DNA from: an uncultured Eubacteriales bacterium
Lineage (GTDB): Bacteria; Bacillota; Clostridia; Peptostreptococcales; Anaerovoracaceae
DNA: 38,527 bases
Assembly: GCA_910583765.1 (NCBI GenBank)
Contig: CAJTYS010000034.1
Span: 1-38,527, forward strand
Direction: 5' to 3'
A program made the position numbers and the translations under genes. The notes below the pieces were generated by a model. It saw only the letters and a program-made list of their open reading frames with translations, was not told the origin of the DNA and searched no databases. Shown here piece after piece: positions 25,478-33,847 of the stretch (its first letter is position 1; each line of letters starts with the position of its first letter).

Positions 25478-25688
25478 TAAACAGATCACCAATCGCGCAG
25501 ATGGCGGGCACATGATATGCGATGTATGCAACATCAACATGGAGATGAAAGAGGCGACCTTTGCGTACCTTGGCAGGACTTTTAAACATCAAATCTTAAG
25601 ATGCCCGTCATGTGGTCAGGCATATGTTCCTGAAGCTTTAGCAAAGGGCAGGATGCGTGAAGTAGAGCATCTATTGGAGGATAAATAA
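25452..25688 (+). CDS. Small CxxC redox/zinc-ribbon protein of the aldehyde oxidoreductase module
   Basis: A 78-residue protein with two CxxC pairs (C23-C26 in MICDVC, C51-C54 in RCPSCGQAYVPE), spaced to bind one metal or form a rubredoxin-like or disulfide centre. The pattern FAYLGRTFKHQILRCPSCGQ and the ending MREVEHLLEDK match what I remember of the CLJU_RS11820/DVU_1557 family of small redox proteins, always found beside the two upstream genes. TTGGAGGTGG about 9 bases upstream supports ATG 25452; the gene overlaps the preceding stop by 26 bases, implying coupling. It is probably the electron-transfer or assembly partner. It is the last gene before the operon terminator. Confidence 0.8.
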   Translation: MDRKSARNDKQITNRADGGHMICDVCNINMEMKEATFAYLGRTFKHQILRCPSCGQAYVPEALAKGRMREVEHLLEDK

Positions 25689-25703
25689 ATGCCCCTTAAA
25701 CAT

Positions 25704-25752
25704 GAAAAAATTCCGGAACCCTCAAGCCAGAGGCGTTTCGGAATTTTCTTTT
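25704..25752 (+). terminator. Rho-independent terminator closing the sigma-54 operon
   Basis: AAAATTCCG (25707-25715) pairs with CGGAATTTT (25739-25747), with an inner CCTC/GAGG stem, and is followed by CTTTTA. It lies 16 bases after the stop of the small redox gene. With the promoter at 13285 it delimits a transcript of about 12.4 kb. Confidence 0.85.
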
Positions 25753-25831
25753 ACGCGGGTATCCATAAAAAGCAATAGCGGAAACGATAGTTTTAGAATA
25801 TTATGTAACTAGTTAAATCAGGCCTGTGCTG

Positions 25832-26119
25832 TCATTCGCTTATGGTTTCTATCGTGTTTTTCTCTGCTAGGACTTTTTCGTATTCAGCAAAAATTGCCTC
25901 TTTGATTTTGTTTCTGGTTTCAGACACAAGAGGATGAGCGATGTCTCGGAAATCCCCTTCGCCCATTTTTCTGCTAGGCATTGCAATAAATAATCCGTTT
26001 TGCCCCTCGATGATCTTGATATCGTGTACTACGAACTCATCGTCAAACGTGATCGAAACGACGGCTTTCATCTTCCCCTCGTCGTTCACTTTCCGTACTC
26101 TAACATCGGTTATATTCAT
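25832..26119 (-). CDS. spoVG: Septation/sporulation regulator SpoVG
   Basis: A 95-residue protein beginning MNITDVRVRKVNDEGKMKAV with the conserved FIAMPSRKMGEGDFRDIAHP block, the core of the SpoVG family. SpoVG is a nucleic-acid-binding regulator of septation, sporulation and virulence traits. Length is normal (84-97). It lies next to the glmU-prs-pth-mfd region as in Bacillus, but on the opposite strand, with murC placed between. A GGTGG-like site precedes the ATG, and a promoter is visible at 26182-26210. Confidence 0.97.
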   Translation of the reverse strand: MNITDVRVRKVNDEGKMKAVVSITFDDEFVVHDIKIIEGQNGLFIAMPSRKMGEGDFRDIAHPLVSETRNKIKEAIFAEYEKVLAEKNTIETISE

Positions 26120-26181
26120 TCTTACGTACCACCCTTTCAGCCGATATTGTTTGTTTTGTGTTTTTGGATACTCGTGTATTC

Positions 26182-26210
26182 ATTATACATGAAGCCATGG
26201 ATTTCCACAA
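26182..26210 (-). promoter_or_regulatory. Sigma-A-type promoter for spoVG
   Basis: Read on the minus strand: TTGTGG (26205-26210), a 17-base spacer and TATAAT (26182-26187), about 60 bases before the spoVG ATG. The -10 is perfect and the -35 partial. In Bacillus spoVG is sigma-H dependent; I see no clear sigma-H consensus here. Confidence 0.65.
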
Positions 26211-26340
26211 GGCGCATTTTGAAAAATGCAACTATTTTGAAAAAAACTTTTGAAAAAATTTGCCATTTTTTTCTGCCAGGCTCTCCAGATCGTTATTGTT
26301 TGATTTTTTCGTAAATAGAATCTATTTTTTAGAGGTAATC

Positions 26341-26565
26341 CATGGTATAATGAACGCAATTGATTTGCCACGGCGTTGCCGAGGTGAAGCGTTCATTGAA
26401 TCACGGCCACGGATCGTGTTTTCAAAGGAAGGCCATGGTATAATGAACGCAATTGATTTGCCACGGCGTTGCCGCAATGAAGCGTTCATTGAATCACGGC
26501 CATGAATTGTGTTTTCAAAGGAAGGCCGCGGTATCATGAACGCGGCTGATTTATCACGCTGCTGT
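26341..26565. repeat. 93-bp tandem repeat (two full copies plus a decayed partial third)
   Basis: Copy 1 begins at 26341, copy 2 at 26434 and the partial copy 3 at 26527, an exact 93-base period. Each full copy starts with TGGTATAATGAACGC, an extended -10-like TGNTATAAT, and holds an inverted repeat AATGAACGC...GCGTTCATT enclosing CGGCGTTGCCG. A second hairpin (CACG...CGTG, then TTCAAAGG) follows. Copy 2 changes CGTG to TGTG, still pairable by G-U in RNA. Frames are open through it on both strands, but low complexity and lack of a ribosome site make coding unlikely. It fills most of the 551-base spoVG-murC gap; I see no gene there. Confidence 0.9.
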
Positions 26566-26670
26566 ATGTTTGGCGGCTGTTGGTGGCATACTTAGTTTGG
26601 CAGGATATGGACGATATCGCAGAGGCGGTATGGAAAAAAATTTTGAATATAGATTTGGGAGGGTAAGACA

Positions 26671-28059
26671 ATGGTAAATTTATCTGCCTGTAAACAGATA
26701 CACTGCATTGGGATCGGAGGCATCGGTCTTTCCGGCATTGCGGAGATCCTGATCACCAGAGGGCATAAAGTCACTGGTTCTGACATGAGAGAAAGTGAAA
26801 TAACAGATCGGCTCATAGCTAGCGGAGCCCACATCTTTTTAGGCCATAGAGCAAAGAACGTAGAAGGAGCGGACCTCGTGATCTATTCCGCGGCAGTAGG
26901 AAGCGACAACCCAGAGCTTGGACGGGCGAAGGAACTTGGCATACCTACTGCTTCCCGGGCAGAGATCCTGGGGCTCCTCATGAGTCAATACGAAAGCAGC
27001 ATCGCGATTTCCGGAACTCATGGAAAGACTACGACAACCTCTATGGTTTCTTTGATTCTGAAAAACGCGGAAAAAGACCCTACCATCCTGGTGGGGGGCA
27101 ATTTGTCTGAGATCGGCGGCAACGTGAAAGTGGGCCATAGCCAGCATTTTGTCACAGAAGCCTGCGAATACATGGATAGTTTCCTGTCCTTGAAGCCGAA
27201 GATTGAGATCATACTCAACATTGACTCCGATCATTTGGATTATTTCAAAGACATCGAACATATTGCCAGGTCTTTTGAAAAATTCGCTTCTTTGGTGCCA
27301 GAAGATGGGACCATTATCGCATATGACGCCAATCCTTTTGTGAAAAGCGTGGTCAAGGACATGGCTAATGTGGTCACTTATGGATTCAATGAAAGCTGCG
27401 ATTACTATGTGAGCGACATCACGTTCAATGCGGATGGGATGCCCAACTTCCAGGTCAATCATAAAGGTACGGCGCTGTGTTCCATACAGCTTTCCATACC
27501 AGGGGAGCATAATATCCTCAACGCTCTGGCGGCCTTTGCCTGCTGCCACATACTGGGCGTGGAGATCCAGTCCATGGTCAAGACGTTAGAAGGATTTACA
27601 GGGACCCAGCGGCGGTTCGACATCATGGGCGTGACCGAAAGCGGTATCAAGATCATAGATGATTACGCCCATCATCCTACAGAAATCAAGGCTACGCTTT
27701 CTGCTGTGAAAAACATGAAACATAATCATATGTGGTGCCTGTTTCAGCCCCACACGTATACTCGCACCATGGCGCTGTTCGATGAATTTGCGGAGTCCTT
27801 TGAATGCGCGGACAAAGTGGTGCTGGCAGAAATTTACGCGGCCAGGGAAAAGAATATTTATAAAATCAGTTCCAAAGGCCTTGTGAGCAAAATCAAAGAA
27901 GCGTATCCAGACAAGGATGCTTATTTCTTCAAGGATTTTGAAGAGATCGCAAGCTTTGTGTACAATAATGCGGAGCCGGGGGACCTGGTGATCACCATGG
28001 GAGCCGGTGACATTTATAAAACAGGAGAAATGATCCTGGAAAAGGATCGCAAATTTTAA
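26671..28059 (+). CDS. murC: UDP-N-acetylmuramate--L-alanine ligase
   Basis: A 462-residue Mur ligase adding L-Ala to UDP-MurNAc in peptidoglycan precursor synthesis. HCIGIGGIGLSGIAEIL (11-27) is the N-terminal nucleotide-binding motif that distinguishes MurC, AISGTHGKTTTTS (about 110-122) is the ATP loop, and EACEYMDSFL, DDYAHHPTE and LFQPHTYTRT are Mur ligase family blocks. GGGAGGGTAAGAC precedes ATG 26671. The GlmU-like gene follows after 15 bases, so two steps of UDP-sugar/cell-wall precursor synthesis sit in one unit. The 93-bp repeats with extended -10 sequences upstream may supply the promoter. Confidence 0.97.
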   Translation: MVNLSACKQIHCIGIGGIGLSGIAEILITRGHKVTGSDMRESEITDRLIASGAHIFLGHRAKNVEGADLVIYSAAVGSDNPELGRAKELGIPTASRAEILGLLMSQYESSIAISGTHGKTTTTSMVSLILKNAEKDPTILVGGNLSEIGGNVKVGHSQHFVTEACEYMDSFLSLKPKIEIILNIDSDHLDYFKDIEHIARSFEKFASLVPEDGTIIAYDANPFVKSVVKDMANVVTYGFNESCDYYVSDITFNADGMPNFQVNHKGTALCSIQLSIPGEHNILNALAAFACCHILGVEIQSMVKTLEGFTGTQRRFDIMGVTESGIKIIDDYAHHPTEIKATLSAVKNMKHNHMWCLFQPHTYTRTMALFDEFAESFECADKVVLAEIYAAREKNIYKISSKGLVSKIKEAYPDKDAYFFKDFEEIASFVYNNAEPGDLVITMGAGDIYKTGEMILEKDRKF

Positions 28060-28074
28060 ATAAAGGAGGGCAGA

Positions 28075-28776
28075 ATGAAGTTACAAGAATATGAAGCAAT
28101 GGAAAAGAGGCGCTTGGAGATCAATCTGAAGCACATGGAAAACGGGGTGAATTTCATTGATCTCAAAGCAGCGTACATCGATGAGACGGTGAAGATCGGA
28201 GCAGGGACCACCATTTACCCATGCGTGGTGCTGGAAGGACAGGTAACCATTGGAGAAAACTGCGTGATCGGACAGAATTCCCACATCGTGGATTCTGAGA
28301 TCGGAAATGGCACTACAGTGCAAAGCTCTGTGATCTTGGAAAGCAAGGTGGGCAATGAAACAAAGGTGGGCCCATTCGCGTATCTGCGGCCAAACAGCAC
28401 CATCGGCAGCCAGTGCAAGGTGGGAGATTTCGTGGAAGTCAAGAATTCTTCCATGGGAGACGGCGCAAAAGCGTCTCATCTGACATATATCGGGGATTCT
28501 GACGTGGGCAAAAACGTGAACCTGGGATGCGGCGTGGTGTTCGTGAATTATGATGGGAGCCGGAAATACCGCTCCACAGTCAAAGACGGCGCGTTTATCG
28601 GCTGTAACGCCAATCTGGTTTCCCCAGTGGTGGTGGAAGAAGGCGCTTATGTGGCGGCAGGAAGCACAGTGACCCACAATGTCCCGGGCGGAGCCCTTTA
28701 CGTGGCTCGGGCCAAAGGCAAGACCCTGGAAGGTTGGGTGGAAAAGCGAGGAATCCTCAATAAAGATAAAAAATAA
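28075..28776 (+). CDS. Stand-alone GlmU-type acetyltransferase domain (left-handed beta helix)
   Basis: A 233-residue protein equal to only the C-terminal half of GlmU (usually about 455). It begins with the linker helix (RRLEINLKHMENGVNFID), then hexapeptide repeats, YLRPNSTIG, and KASHLTYIGDSDVG containing the His that corresponds to the catalytic base of the glucosamine-1-phosphate acetyltransferase, then VNYDG. The uridylyltransferase domain is absent; murC occupies the sequence just upstream, so there is no hidden N-terminal half. It sits where bifunctional glmU normally lies (spoVG-glmU-prs). It probably acetylates GlcN-1-P, with the uridylyltransferase encoded elsewhere, or it acts on another sugar. 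AAAGGAGG precedes ATG 28075. Confidence 0.88.
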   Translation: MKLQEYEAMEKRRLEINLKHMENGVNFIDLKAAYIDETVKIGAGTTIYPCVVLEGQVTIGENCVIGQNSHIVDSEIGNGTTVQSSVILESKVGNETKVGPFAYLRPNSTIGSQCKVGDFVEVKNSSMGDGAKASHLTYIGDSDVGKNVNLGCGVVFVNYDGSRKYRSTVKDGAFIGCNANLVSPVVVEEGAYVAAGSTVTHNVPGGALYVARAKGKTLEGWVEKRGILNKDKK

Positions 28777-28831
28777 ATGTTTTATTTATAACGCATACAC
28801 AGGGAAAGAAAGGAAAAGGTAAAGAACACAT

Positions 28832-29782
28832 ATGAAGAACGGAGCGTTTTCAGACTACAAAGTCTTTGCGGGAAACTCCCACATGGAACTGGCGGAAAGC
28901 ATCGCCGATATTATGGGAAAACCCCTGGGAAAAGCCACTGTGACAAAATTCAGCGATGGCGAGATTTCAGTGAATCTTTGGGAAACGGTGAGAGGGATCG
29001 ACTGCTACATTATCCAGTCTACCTGCGATCCGGTAAACAGCAATCTGATGGAGCTTCTGATCATGATTGATTCCATGAAGCGGGCTTCCGCTGGCAGGAT
29101 CAACGCGGTCATCCCTTATTACGGATATGCGCGTCAAGACCGGAAGGCAAAAGCAAGGGATCCGATTACAGCAAAGCTGGTAGCCAACCTTCTCATGGCA
29201 GCAGGAGCTGACAGAGTGGTCACCATGGATCTTCACGCAGCTCAGATTCAAGGATATTTTGACATTCCAGTGGATCATCTGATCGGACTGCCGATCCTGA
29301 CAAAATACTTCAAAGAAAAGGACATGGAGGACGTGGTGGTGGTGTCTCCTGACCATGGAAGCGTTCCGAGAGCAAGGAGCATGGCGGAACCGCTGAACGC
29401 GCCTATCGCCATTGTGGACAAGCGGCGGCCTGAACCAAACAAGAGTGAGATCATGAACATCATTGGTGAGATCGAAGGCAAGAACTGCATCCTGGTAGAT
29501 GACATGATCGATACGGCAGGGACCATCACAAATGCGGCTAATGCTCTGAAAGACATGGGAGCAAAAAGCGTCAGGGCCTGCGCCACGCACCCGATCCTTT
29601 CAGGACCTGCCAGAGAGCGGCTGGAAGCATCTTCCATTGAAGAACTAGTGCTGCTGGACACAGTGCCTATTCCAGAAGAACGCAGGGTCAGCAACATGAA
29701 AATGCTTTCCGTGGCGCCTCTGTTCGCGGAAGCCATGACTCGGATCTTCACAAATGGTTCCATTAGCAGGCTGTTTGATTAA
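28832..29782 (+). CDS. prs: Ribose-phosphate pyrophosphokinase
   Basis: A 316-residue PRPP synthase, the normal size for class I enzymes, making PRPP from ribose 5-phosphate and ATP for nucleotide, His and Trp synthesis. DRKAKARDPITAKLVANLL, VVTMDLHAAQIQGYFDIPVDHL and the ribose-5-phosphate loop ILVDDMIDTAGTI are diagnostic. GGAAAAGGTAAAGAAC lies before ATG 28832. Position after the GlmU-type gene and before pth matches the Bacillus order, although the ctc gene found between prs and pth in Bacillus is missing. Confidence 0.97.
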   Translation: MKNGAFSDYKVFAGNSHMELAESIADIMGKPLGKATVTKFSDGEISVNLWETVRGIDCYIIQSTCDPVNSNLMELLIMIDSMKRASAGRINAVIPYYGYARQDRKAKARDPITAKLVANLLMAAGADRVVTMDLHAAQIQGYFDIPVDHLIGLPILTKYFKEKDMEDVVVVSPDHGSVPRARSMAEPLNAPIAIVDKRRPEPNKSEIMNIIGEIEGKNCILVDDMIDTAGTITNAANALKDMGAKSVRACATHPILSGPARERLEASSIEELVLLDTVPIPEERRVSNMKMLSVAPLFAEAMTRIFTNGSISRLFD

Positions 29783-29804
29783 CAAGTAGCAAGAGGTAAC
29801 ATTT

Positions 29805-30413
29805 ATGTACATCATCGCGGGCCTTGGAAATCCTGGGCGGAAATATGAGAACACCCGGCACAACATCGGGTTCATCGCATTGGATCTCCTGGCTGAAAGA
29901 AACGATATCAAAATCAATAAACTGAAACATAAAGCTTTGGTCGGAGAGGGACGCATCTCCGGCCAAAAGGTTTTATTGGTCAAGCCACAGACGTATATGA
30001 ATCTGAGCGGCCAATCCCTGCGGGAAGTCATGTCTTATTACAAGGAGGACATAGAACATCTCATAGTCATCTATGATGATATCGATATTCCGGAGGGCAC
30101 CATCCGTATTCGGAAAAAAGGCAGCGCTGGGACCCACAACGGGATGCGTTCCATTGTTTATGACCTGGCATCTGACCAGTTCCCTCGGATCCGGATCGGC
30201 ATGGGCGCGGAGCGGAAATCAGATTTAAAGGATTTTGTCCTTGGGGGATTTTCAAAAGAGGAAAAAGGCCTGCTGGAAGAGGCTGTGGAGCGAGCGGCGC
30301 TGGCTGCGGAGCGCATTGTGGAAAAGGGCATAGAAAAGGCCATGAATGAATACAATGTAAGGCAAAAGGCCGTGGAGAAGAAGAAAGAAAATGACGAAAA
30401 AGGGAATGATTAA
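29805..30413 (+). CDS. pth: Peptidyl-tRNA hydrolase
   Basis: A 202-residue Pth that frees tRNA from peptidyl-tRNA dropped by ribosomes. MYIIAGLGNPGRKYENTRHNIGF carries the catalytic His (about residue 20); VKPQTYMNLSGQS, VIYDDIDIPEG and GTHNGMRSI are conserved blocks. The C-terminus is a Lys/Glu-rich tail that overlaps the first 23 bases of mfd, so the two are probably coupled. ATG 29805 follows AAGAGGTAAC. Confidence 0.96.
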   Translation: MYIIAGLGNPGRKYENTRHNIGFIALDLLAERNDIKINKLKHKALVGEGRISGQKVLLVKPQTYMNLSGQSLREVMSYYKEDIEHLIVIYDDIDIPEGTIRIRKKGSAGTHNGMRSIVYDLASDQFPRIRIGMGAERKSDLKDFVLGGFSKEEKGLLEEAVERAALAAERIVEKGIEKAMNEYNVRQKAVEKKKENDEKGND

Positions 30414-33400
30414 TATTACAGGGGCAGCCGAAAGCCGAATCGCCCCTGTGATGTCAAAAATTTTAAAGGAAGAAGCAAAGGGCCAGTGCATGGTGGTGGT
30501 TCCCTCCTATATCAGGGCAAAACGCCTAGCAACTGACCTCTCTTTTTTTGTAGACAAAAACATATACGTGCTGCCGCCAGAGGAAGAAGGCTTTATCCGT
30601 TATGAAGCAAAGAACCATGACCAGATGCTCCAAAGGCTGAGGATTCTCAAAGCCCTGCGCACAGGAGAAGATTGCGTTGTGGTGGCTCCTGCGGCCGGAG
30701 CCATCCGCAGACTGCCGCCCCATTCTATTTTTGAAGAAAGCGCCTTAAAGCTGACAAGGGGGAAGGAGATCGATCTGGAGCAGGTGAAGGAACAACTGGT
30801 CCGCATGGGATACGAGCGGACGCCTCTCATCGAAGCAAAAGGTCAGTTCAGCATCCGAGGTTCCATTCTCGATATTTTTACGCCAGACGCAGACGCGCCT
30901 TACCGGATCGAACTCTTTGACACAGAGATTGACTCTATCCGTACTTTTCACATGGACTCCCAGCGTTCCATAGAAAATTTGAAATATGTGGAAATTTATC
31001 CAGCAGAACAGATTCTGCGGGATGAAGACCGCTTTCAGAGAGCCATCGTAAAGATCAACCAGGCATATGCCGGACAGATCCGCAAATTTTCCGGAGAAGA
31101 CAAGACAGAGGAAGAGCAGGAGCGGGGCCAGCGGCTGAAAGCCCGCAGGGATCAGCTGGTGGAATTCGTGGAAAACTCCATGAACCTGCAGCAGCTGGAA
31201 AACTACCTCTACTATTTTTATGAAGAGACGGAATATATCTGGGACTACATGGAAGAGCCAGTGATCATGGTGGACGATCCTTCCAGGGTTTTGGAAACCC
31301 TGGAAGCCAGAGACGCGGAAATGAGCGAGGACTTCAAGACCATGCTGGAACGGGGGCAGGCAGTGCCTTCGGAGCTGAAACATTTTTCCAACCGCCATGA
31401 CTATTTGAAGCTGTATGACAAGGAGCGAGCCTATTTGTTCACCCCATTTCAGCGGACCATCAAAGGGGTGGAGACCTTGGCGGAGATCCGCAATGTGGTC
31501 AGCAAGCCCACCCTGGTGTTCAATGGTAAGATGGATCTTTTGGAGGCTGAAATCAAATCCTATTTGAAGCAGAGTTACAAAGTTACCATTGTCTGCGCCA
31601 GTCAGGAACGGGCTTCCAACATGGAAGAATTTTTGGAGCGGGCCGGCCTGTTGTCCAGAGTTTGGGTGAAAGTCGGGGAGCTGACAGGGGGTATTGATTT
31701 CCCAGAGGAAAAGTTCTGCTACATTTGGGACGGCGATATCTTTGGCATGCCGAGGAAGAAAAAGCGGCGGAAAAAGCCTTCCCATGATTTGGGTCAGCCC
31801 ATCCGTTCCTTCGCGGACATGAAGCAGGGGGATTATGTGGTTCATGAAGACCATGGGATCGGCAAGTTCCTGGGAATCGAGCAGCTGACTGTCCAAAAGG
31901 TGAAAAAGGATTATCTGAAGATCAAATACAGCGGAAAGGACATGCTCTATGTGCCAGTGGAGCAGATGGACAGGGTCCAAAAATATGTGGGCGCTGACAC
32001 AGGCGCGCCAAAGCTGAACAAACTTTCCGGCAGCGAGTGGAAGGTCACGAAGACAAAGGCCAAGGCAGCCATTGCGAACATGGCAAAAGAACTGCTGGAG
32101 GTTTCCGCTGCCCGCCAGATGGAAAAGGGTCACGCCTTTTCCCAGGATACCGTATGGCAGCAAGAGTTCGAGGACAGTTTTCCCTATGCGGAAACAGATG
32201 ATCAGCTGCGCTGCATTGAGGAAATCAAGAAGGACATGGAAAAGGACATTGCCATGGACCGGCTCCTCTGCGGAGACGTGGGGTTTGGAAAAACAGAAGT
32301 AGCGGCAAGGGCCATGTTCAAATGCGCCGCGGACGGCAAACAGGCTGCGGTCCTGGTTCCGACCACCATCCTGGCCAACCAGCATTACTACACACTGAAA
32401 GAGCGATTTGAAAAATTTCCTTTTAAAGTGGAGATGCTCTCCCGTTTTCGGACAGACGCGCAGCAAAAGACAACGCTCCAGGGTCTTTCCAAAGGCAGCG
32501 TGGATGTGGTCATCGGCACCCACAGGCTCCTTTCCAAAGATGTGAAGTTCAAGGATTTGGGGCTTTTGGTAGTGGATGAAGAGCAGCGGTTTGGCGTGGA
32601 ACACAAGGAGATTATCAAGCAGCTGAAGAAGAACGTGGATGTACTGACCCTTTCCGCCACACCGATCCCCAGGACTCTTCACATGTCCCTGGTAGGGATC
32701 AAGAACATGAGCGTTATCAGTGAACCGCCGGAAGACCGGTATCCGGTCCAGACTTATGTGCTGGAGCAGGAAGATATCCTCATGCGTGACGCCATTGAAA
32801 AAGAACTGGACCGAGGCGGCCAGGTCTATGTGGTTTTCAATCGGGTGAAAGGCATCAATCAAGTGGCTTCCCATATCGAAGAGCTGGTTCCAGAGGCAAG
32901 AGTGGCAGTGGGACACGGTCAAATGAACGAGCATCATCTGGAGGACGTGATCATGGAATTCGTCCAGGGAGAAAGCAACGTGCTAGTGGCCACTACCATC
33001 ATTGAATCCGGCATCGACATCCCCAATGTGAACACCATGATCATTCTGGACGCGGACCGGTTCGGCCTTTCCCAGCTGTACCAGCTGCGGGGCAGAGTAG
33101 GGCGCTCCAACAGGATGGCTTACGCGTATCTTATGTTTCAAAAGGACAAGAGCCTTTCGGAAGTGGCGGAAAAGCGTTTGCGGGCCATCAAGGAATTCAC
33201 AGAGTTCGGCGCTGGCTTCAAAGTAGCCATGCGGGATCTGGAGATTCGAGGCGCGGGAAACCTGCTGGGGACCGAGCAGAGCGGCCATATGATGAACATT
33301 GGATACGAGCTTTACTGCAAATTGGTGGAGGACGCGGTCCGAGGCCTGAGCGGTGAAGTGGTTCATCCAGAGCGTGAGAAGATTTCCGTGGAAATCAATG

Positions 33401-33840
33401 TGATGGCCCTGATCCCAGACCGCTATATTTCTGATGAAGTGTTGAAACTGCAGATGTATAAAAAGATCGCTTCCATAGAAAACGCCGCAGGCGAGGAAGA
33501 GATCATTGATGAGCTGATCGACCGTTTTGGAGAAATCCCGAAAGCCACTATGAATCTGATCTCCATCTCTCGGATCCGCGCTTTGGCAGAGAAACTCTGT
33601 GTCACTAGAATTCACGAGGAAGGAAACAAGGTGATTTTTAGCTTTGAGCAGATGAACGCCCTCAAGCCTGGCGCTCTGGCAGCGTTGTCTGCGAAATACG
33701 GCGCGCGGGCCTTTATTCACGGCGGAGTGAAGCCCTTTTTGCGGTTTCTGCCAGAAAAGGGAAAAAAGCTGCCGGAGATCTTAGCGTTCTTGGAACTGGC
33801 TTATGAAGGCGGACAAAAACAGATTGTGAAGAAAATGTGA
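30391..33840 (+). CDS. mfd: Transcription-repair coupling factor
   Basis: A 1149-residue DNA translocase that removes stalled RNA polymerase and recruits UvrA. The UvrB-like N-terminal modules (SIRGSILDIFTPD), the RNA polymerase interacting domain (about 470-560, DYVVHEDHGIGKFLGIEQL), the RecG-like helicase (Walker A GDVGFGKTE near 628, DEEQRFGV near 728, LSATPIPRTL, GRVGRSNRMAYAYL) and the C-terminal TRCF domain are all present in order. Length matches E. coli (1148). It overlaps pth by 23 bases. A terminator hairpin follows at 33899. Confidence 0.98.
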   Translation: MTKKGMINITGAAESRIAPVMSKILKEEAKGQCMVVVPSYIRAKRLATDLSFFVDKNIYVLPPEEEGFIRYEAKNHDQMLQRLRILKALRTGEDCVVVAPAAGAIRRLPPHSIFEESALKLTRGKEIDLEQVKEQLVRMGYERTPLIEAKGQFSIRGSILDIFTPDADAPYRIELFDTEIDSIRTFHMDSQRSIENLKYVEIYPAEQILRDEDRFQRAIVKINQAYAGQIRKFSGEDKTEEEQERGQRLKARRDQLVEFVENSMNLQQLENYLYYFYEETEYIWDYMEEPVIMVDDPSRVLETLEARDAEMSEDFKTMLERGQAVPSELKHFSNRHDYLKLYDKERAYLFTPFQRTIKGVETLAEIRNVVSKPTLVFNGKMDLLEAEIKSYLKQSYKVTIVCASQERASNMEEFLERAGLLSRVWVKVGELTGGIDFPEEKFCYIWDGDIFGMPRKKKRRKKPSHDLGQPIRSFADMKQGDYVVHEDHGIGKFLGIEQLTVQKVKKDYLKIKYSGKDMLYVPVEQMDRVQKYVGADTGAPKLNKLSGSEWKVTKTKAKAAIANMAKELLEVSAARQMEKGHAFSQDTVWQQEFEDSFPYAETDDQLRCIEEIKKDMEKDIAMDRLLCGDVGFGKTEVAARAMFKCAADGKQAAVLVPTTILANQHYYTLKERFEKFPFKVEMLSRFRTDAQQKTTLQGLSKGSVDVVIGTHRLLSKDVKFKDLGLLVVDEEQRFGVEHKEIIKQLKKNVDVLTLSATPIPRTLHMSLVGIKNMSVISEPPEDRYPVQTYVLEQEDILMRDAIEKELDRGGQVYVVFNRVKGINQVASHIEELVPEARVAVGHGQMNEHHLEDVIMEFVQGESNVLVATTIIESGIDIPNVNTMIILDADRFGLSQLYQLRGRVGRSNRMAYAYLMFQKDKSLSEVAEKRLRAIKEFTEFGAGFKVAMRDLEIRGAGNLLGTEQSGHMMNIGYELYCKLVEDAVRGLSGEVVHPEREKISVEINVMALIPDRYISDEVLKLQMYKKIASIENAAGEEEIIDELIDRFGEIPKATMNLISISRIRALAEKLCVTRIHEEGNKVIFSFEQMNALKPGALAALSAKYGARAFIHGGVKPFLRFLPEKGKKLPEILAFLELAYEGGQKQIVKKM

Positions 33841-33847
33841 CGACTTC

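Noticed and set aside
20289..25688. Selenocysteine (in-frame TGA) in the aldehyde oxidoreductase module
   Set aside because: Related loci can be linked to selenium genes, but these frames are continuous and show no TGA with a downstream hairpin.
26260..26505. 81-residue repeat-containing ORF across the 93-bp array (and its antisense counterpart)
   Set aside because: Both strands are open only because the unit length is a multiple of three; there is no ribosome site and the unit is full of inverted repeats, so a non-coding element fits better.
26341..26565. CRISPR array
   Set aside because: The repeats are contiguous 93-bp units without variable spacers, and no cas gene is present.
30745..32937. 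A 730-residue open frame on the minus strand
   Set aside because: It lies entirely inside mfd, which shows all its domains; the antisense translation is His/Phe/Leu-rich with no family motif and no ribosome site.
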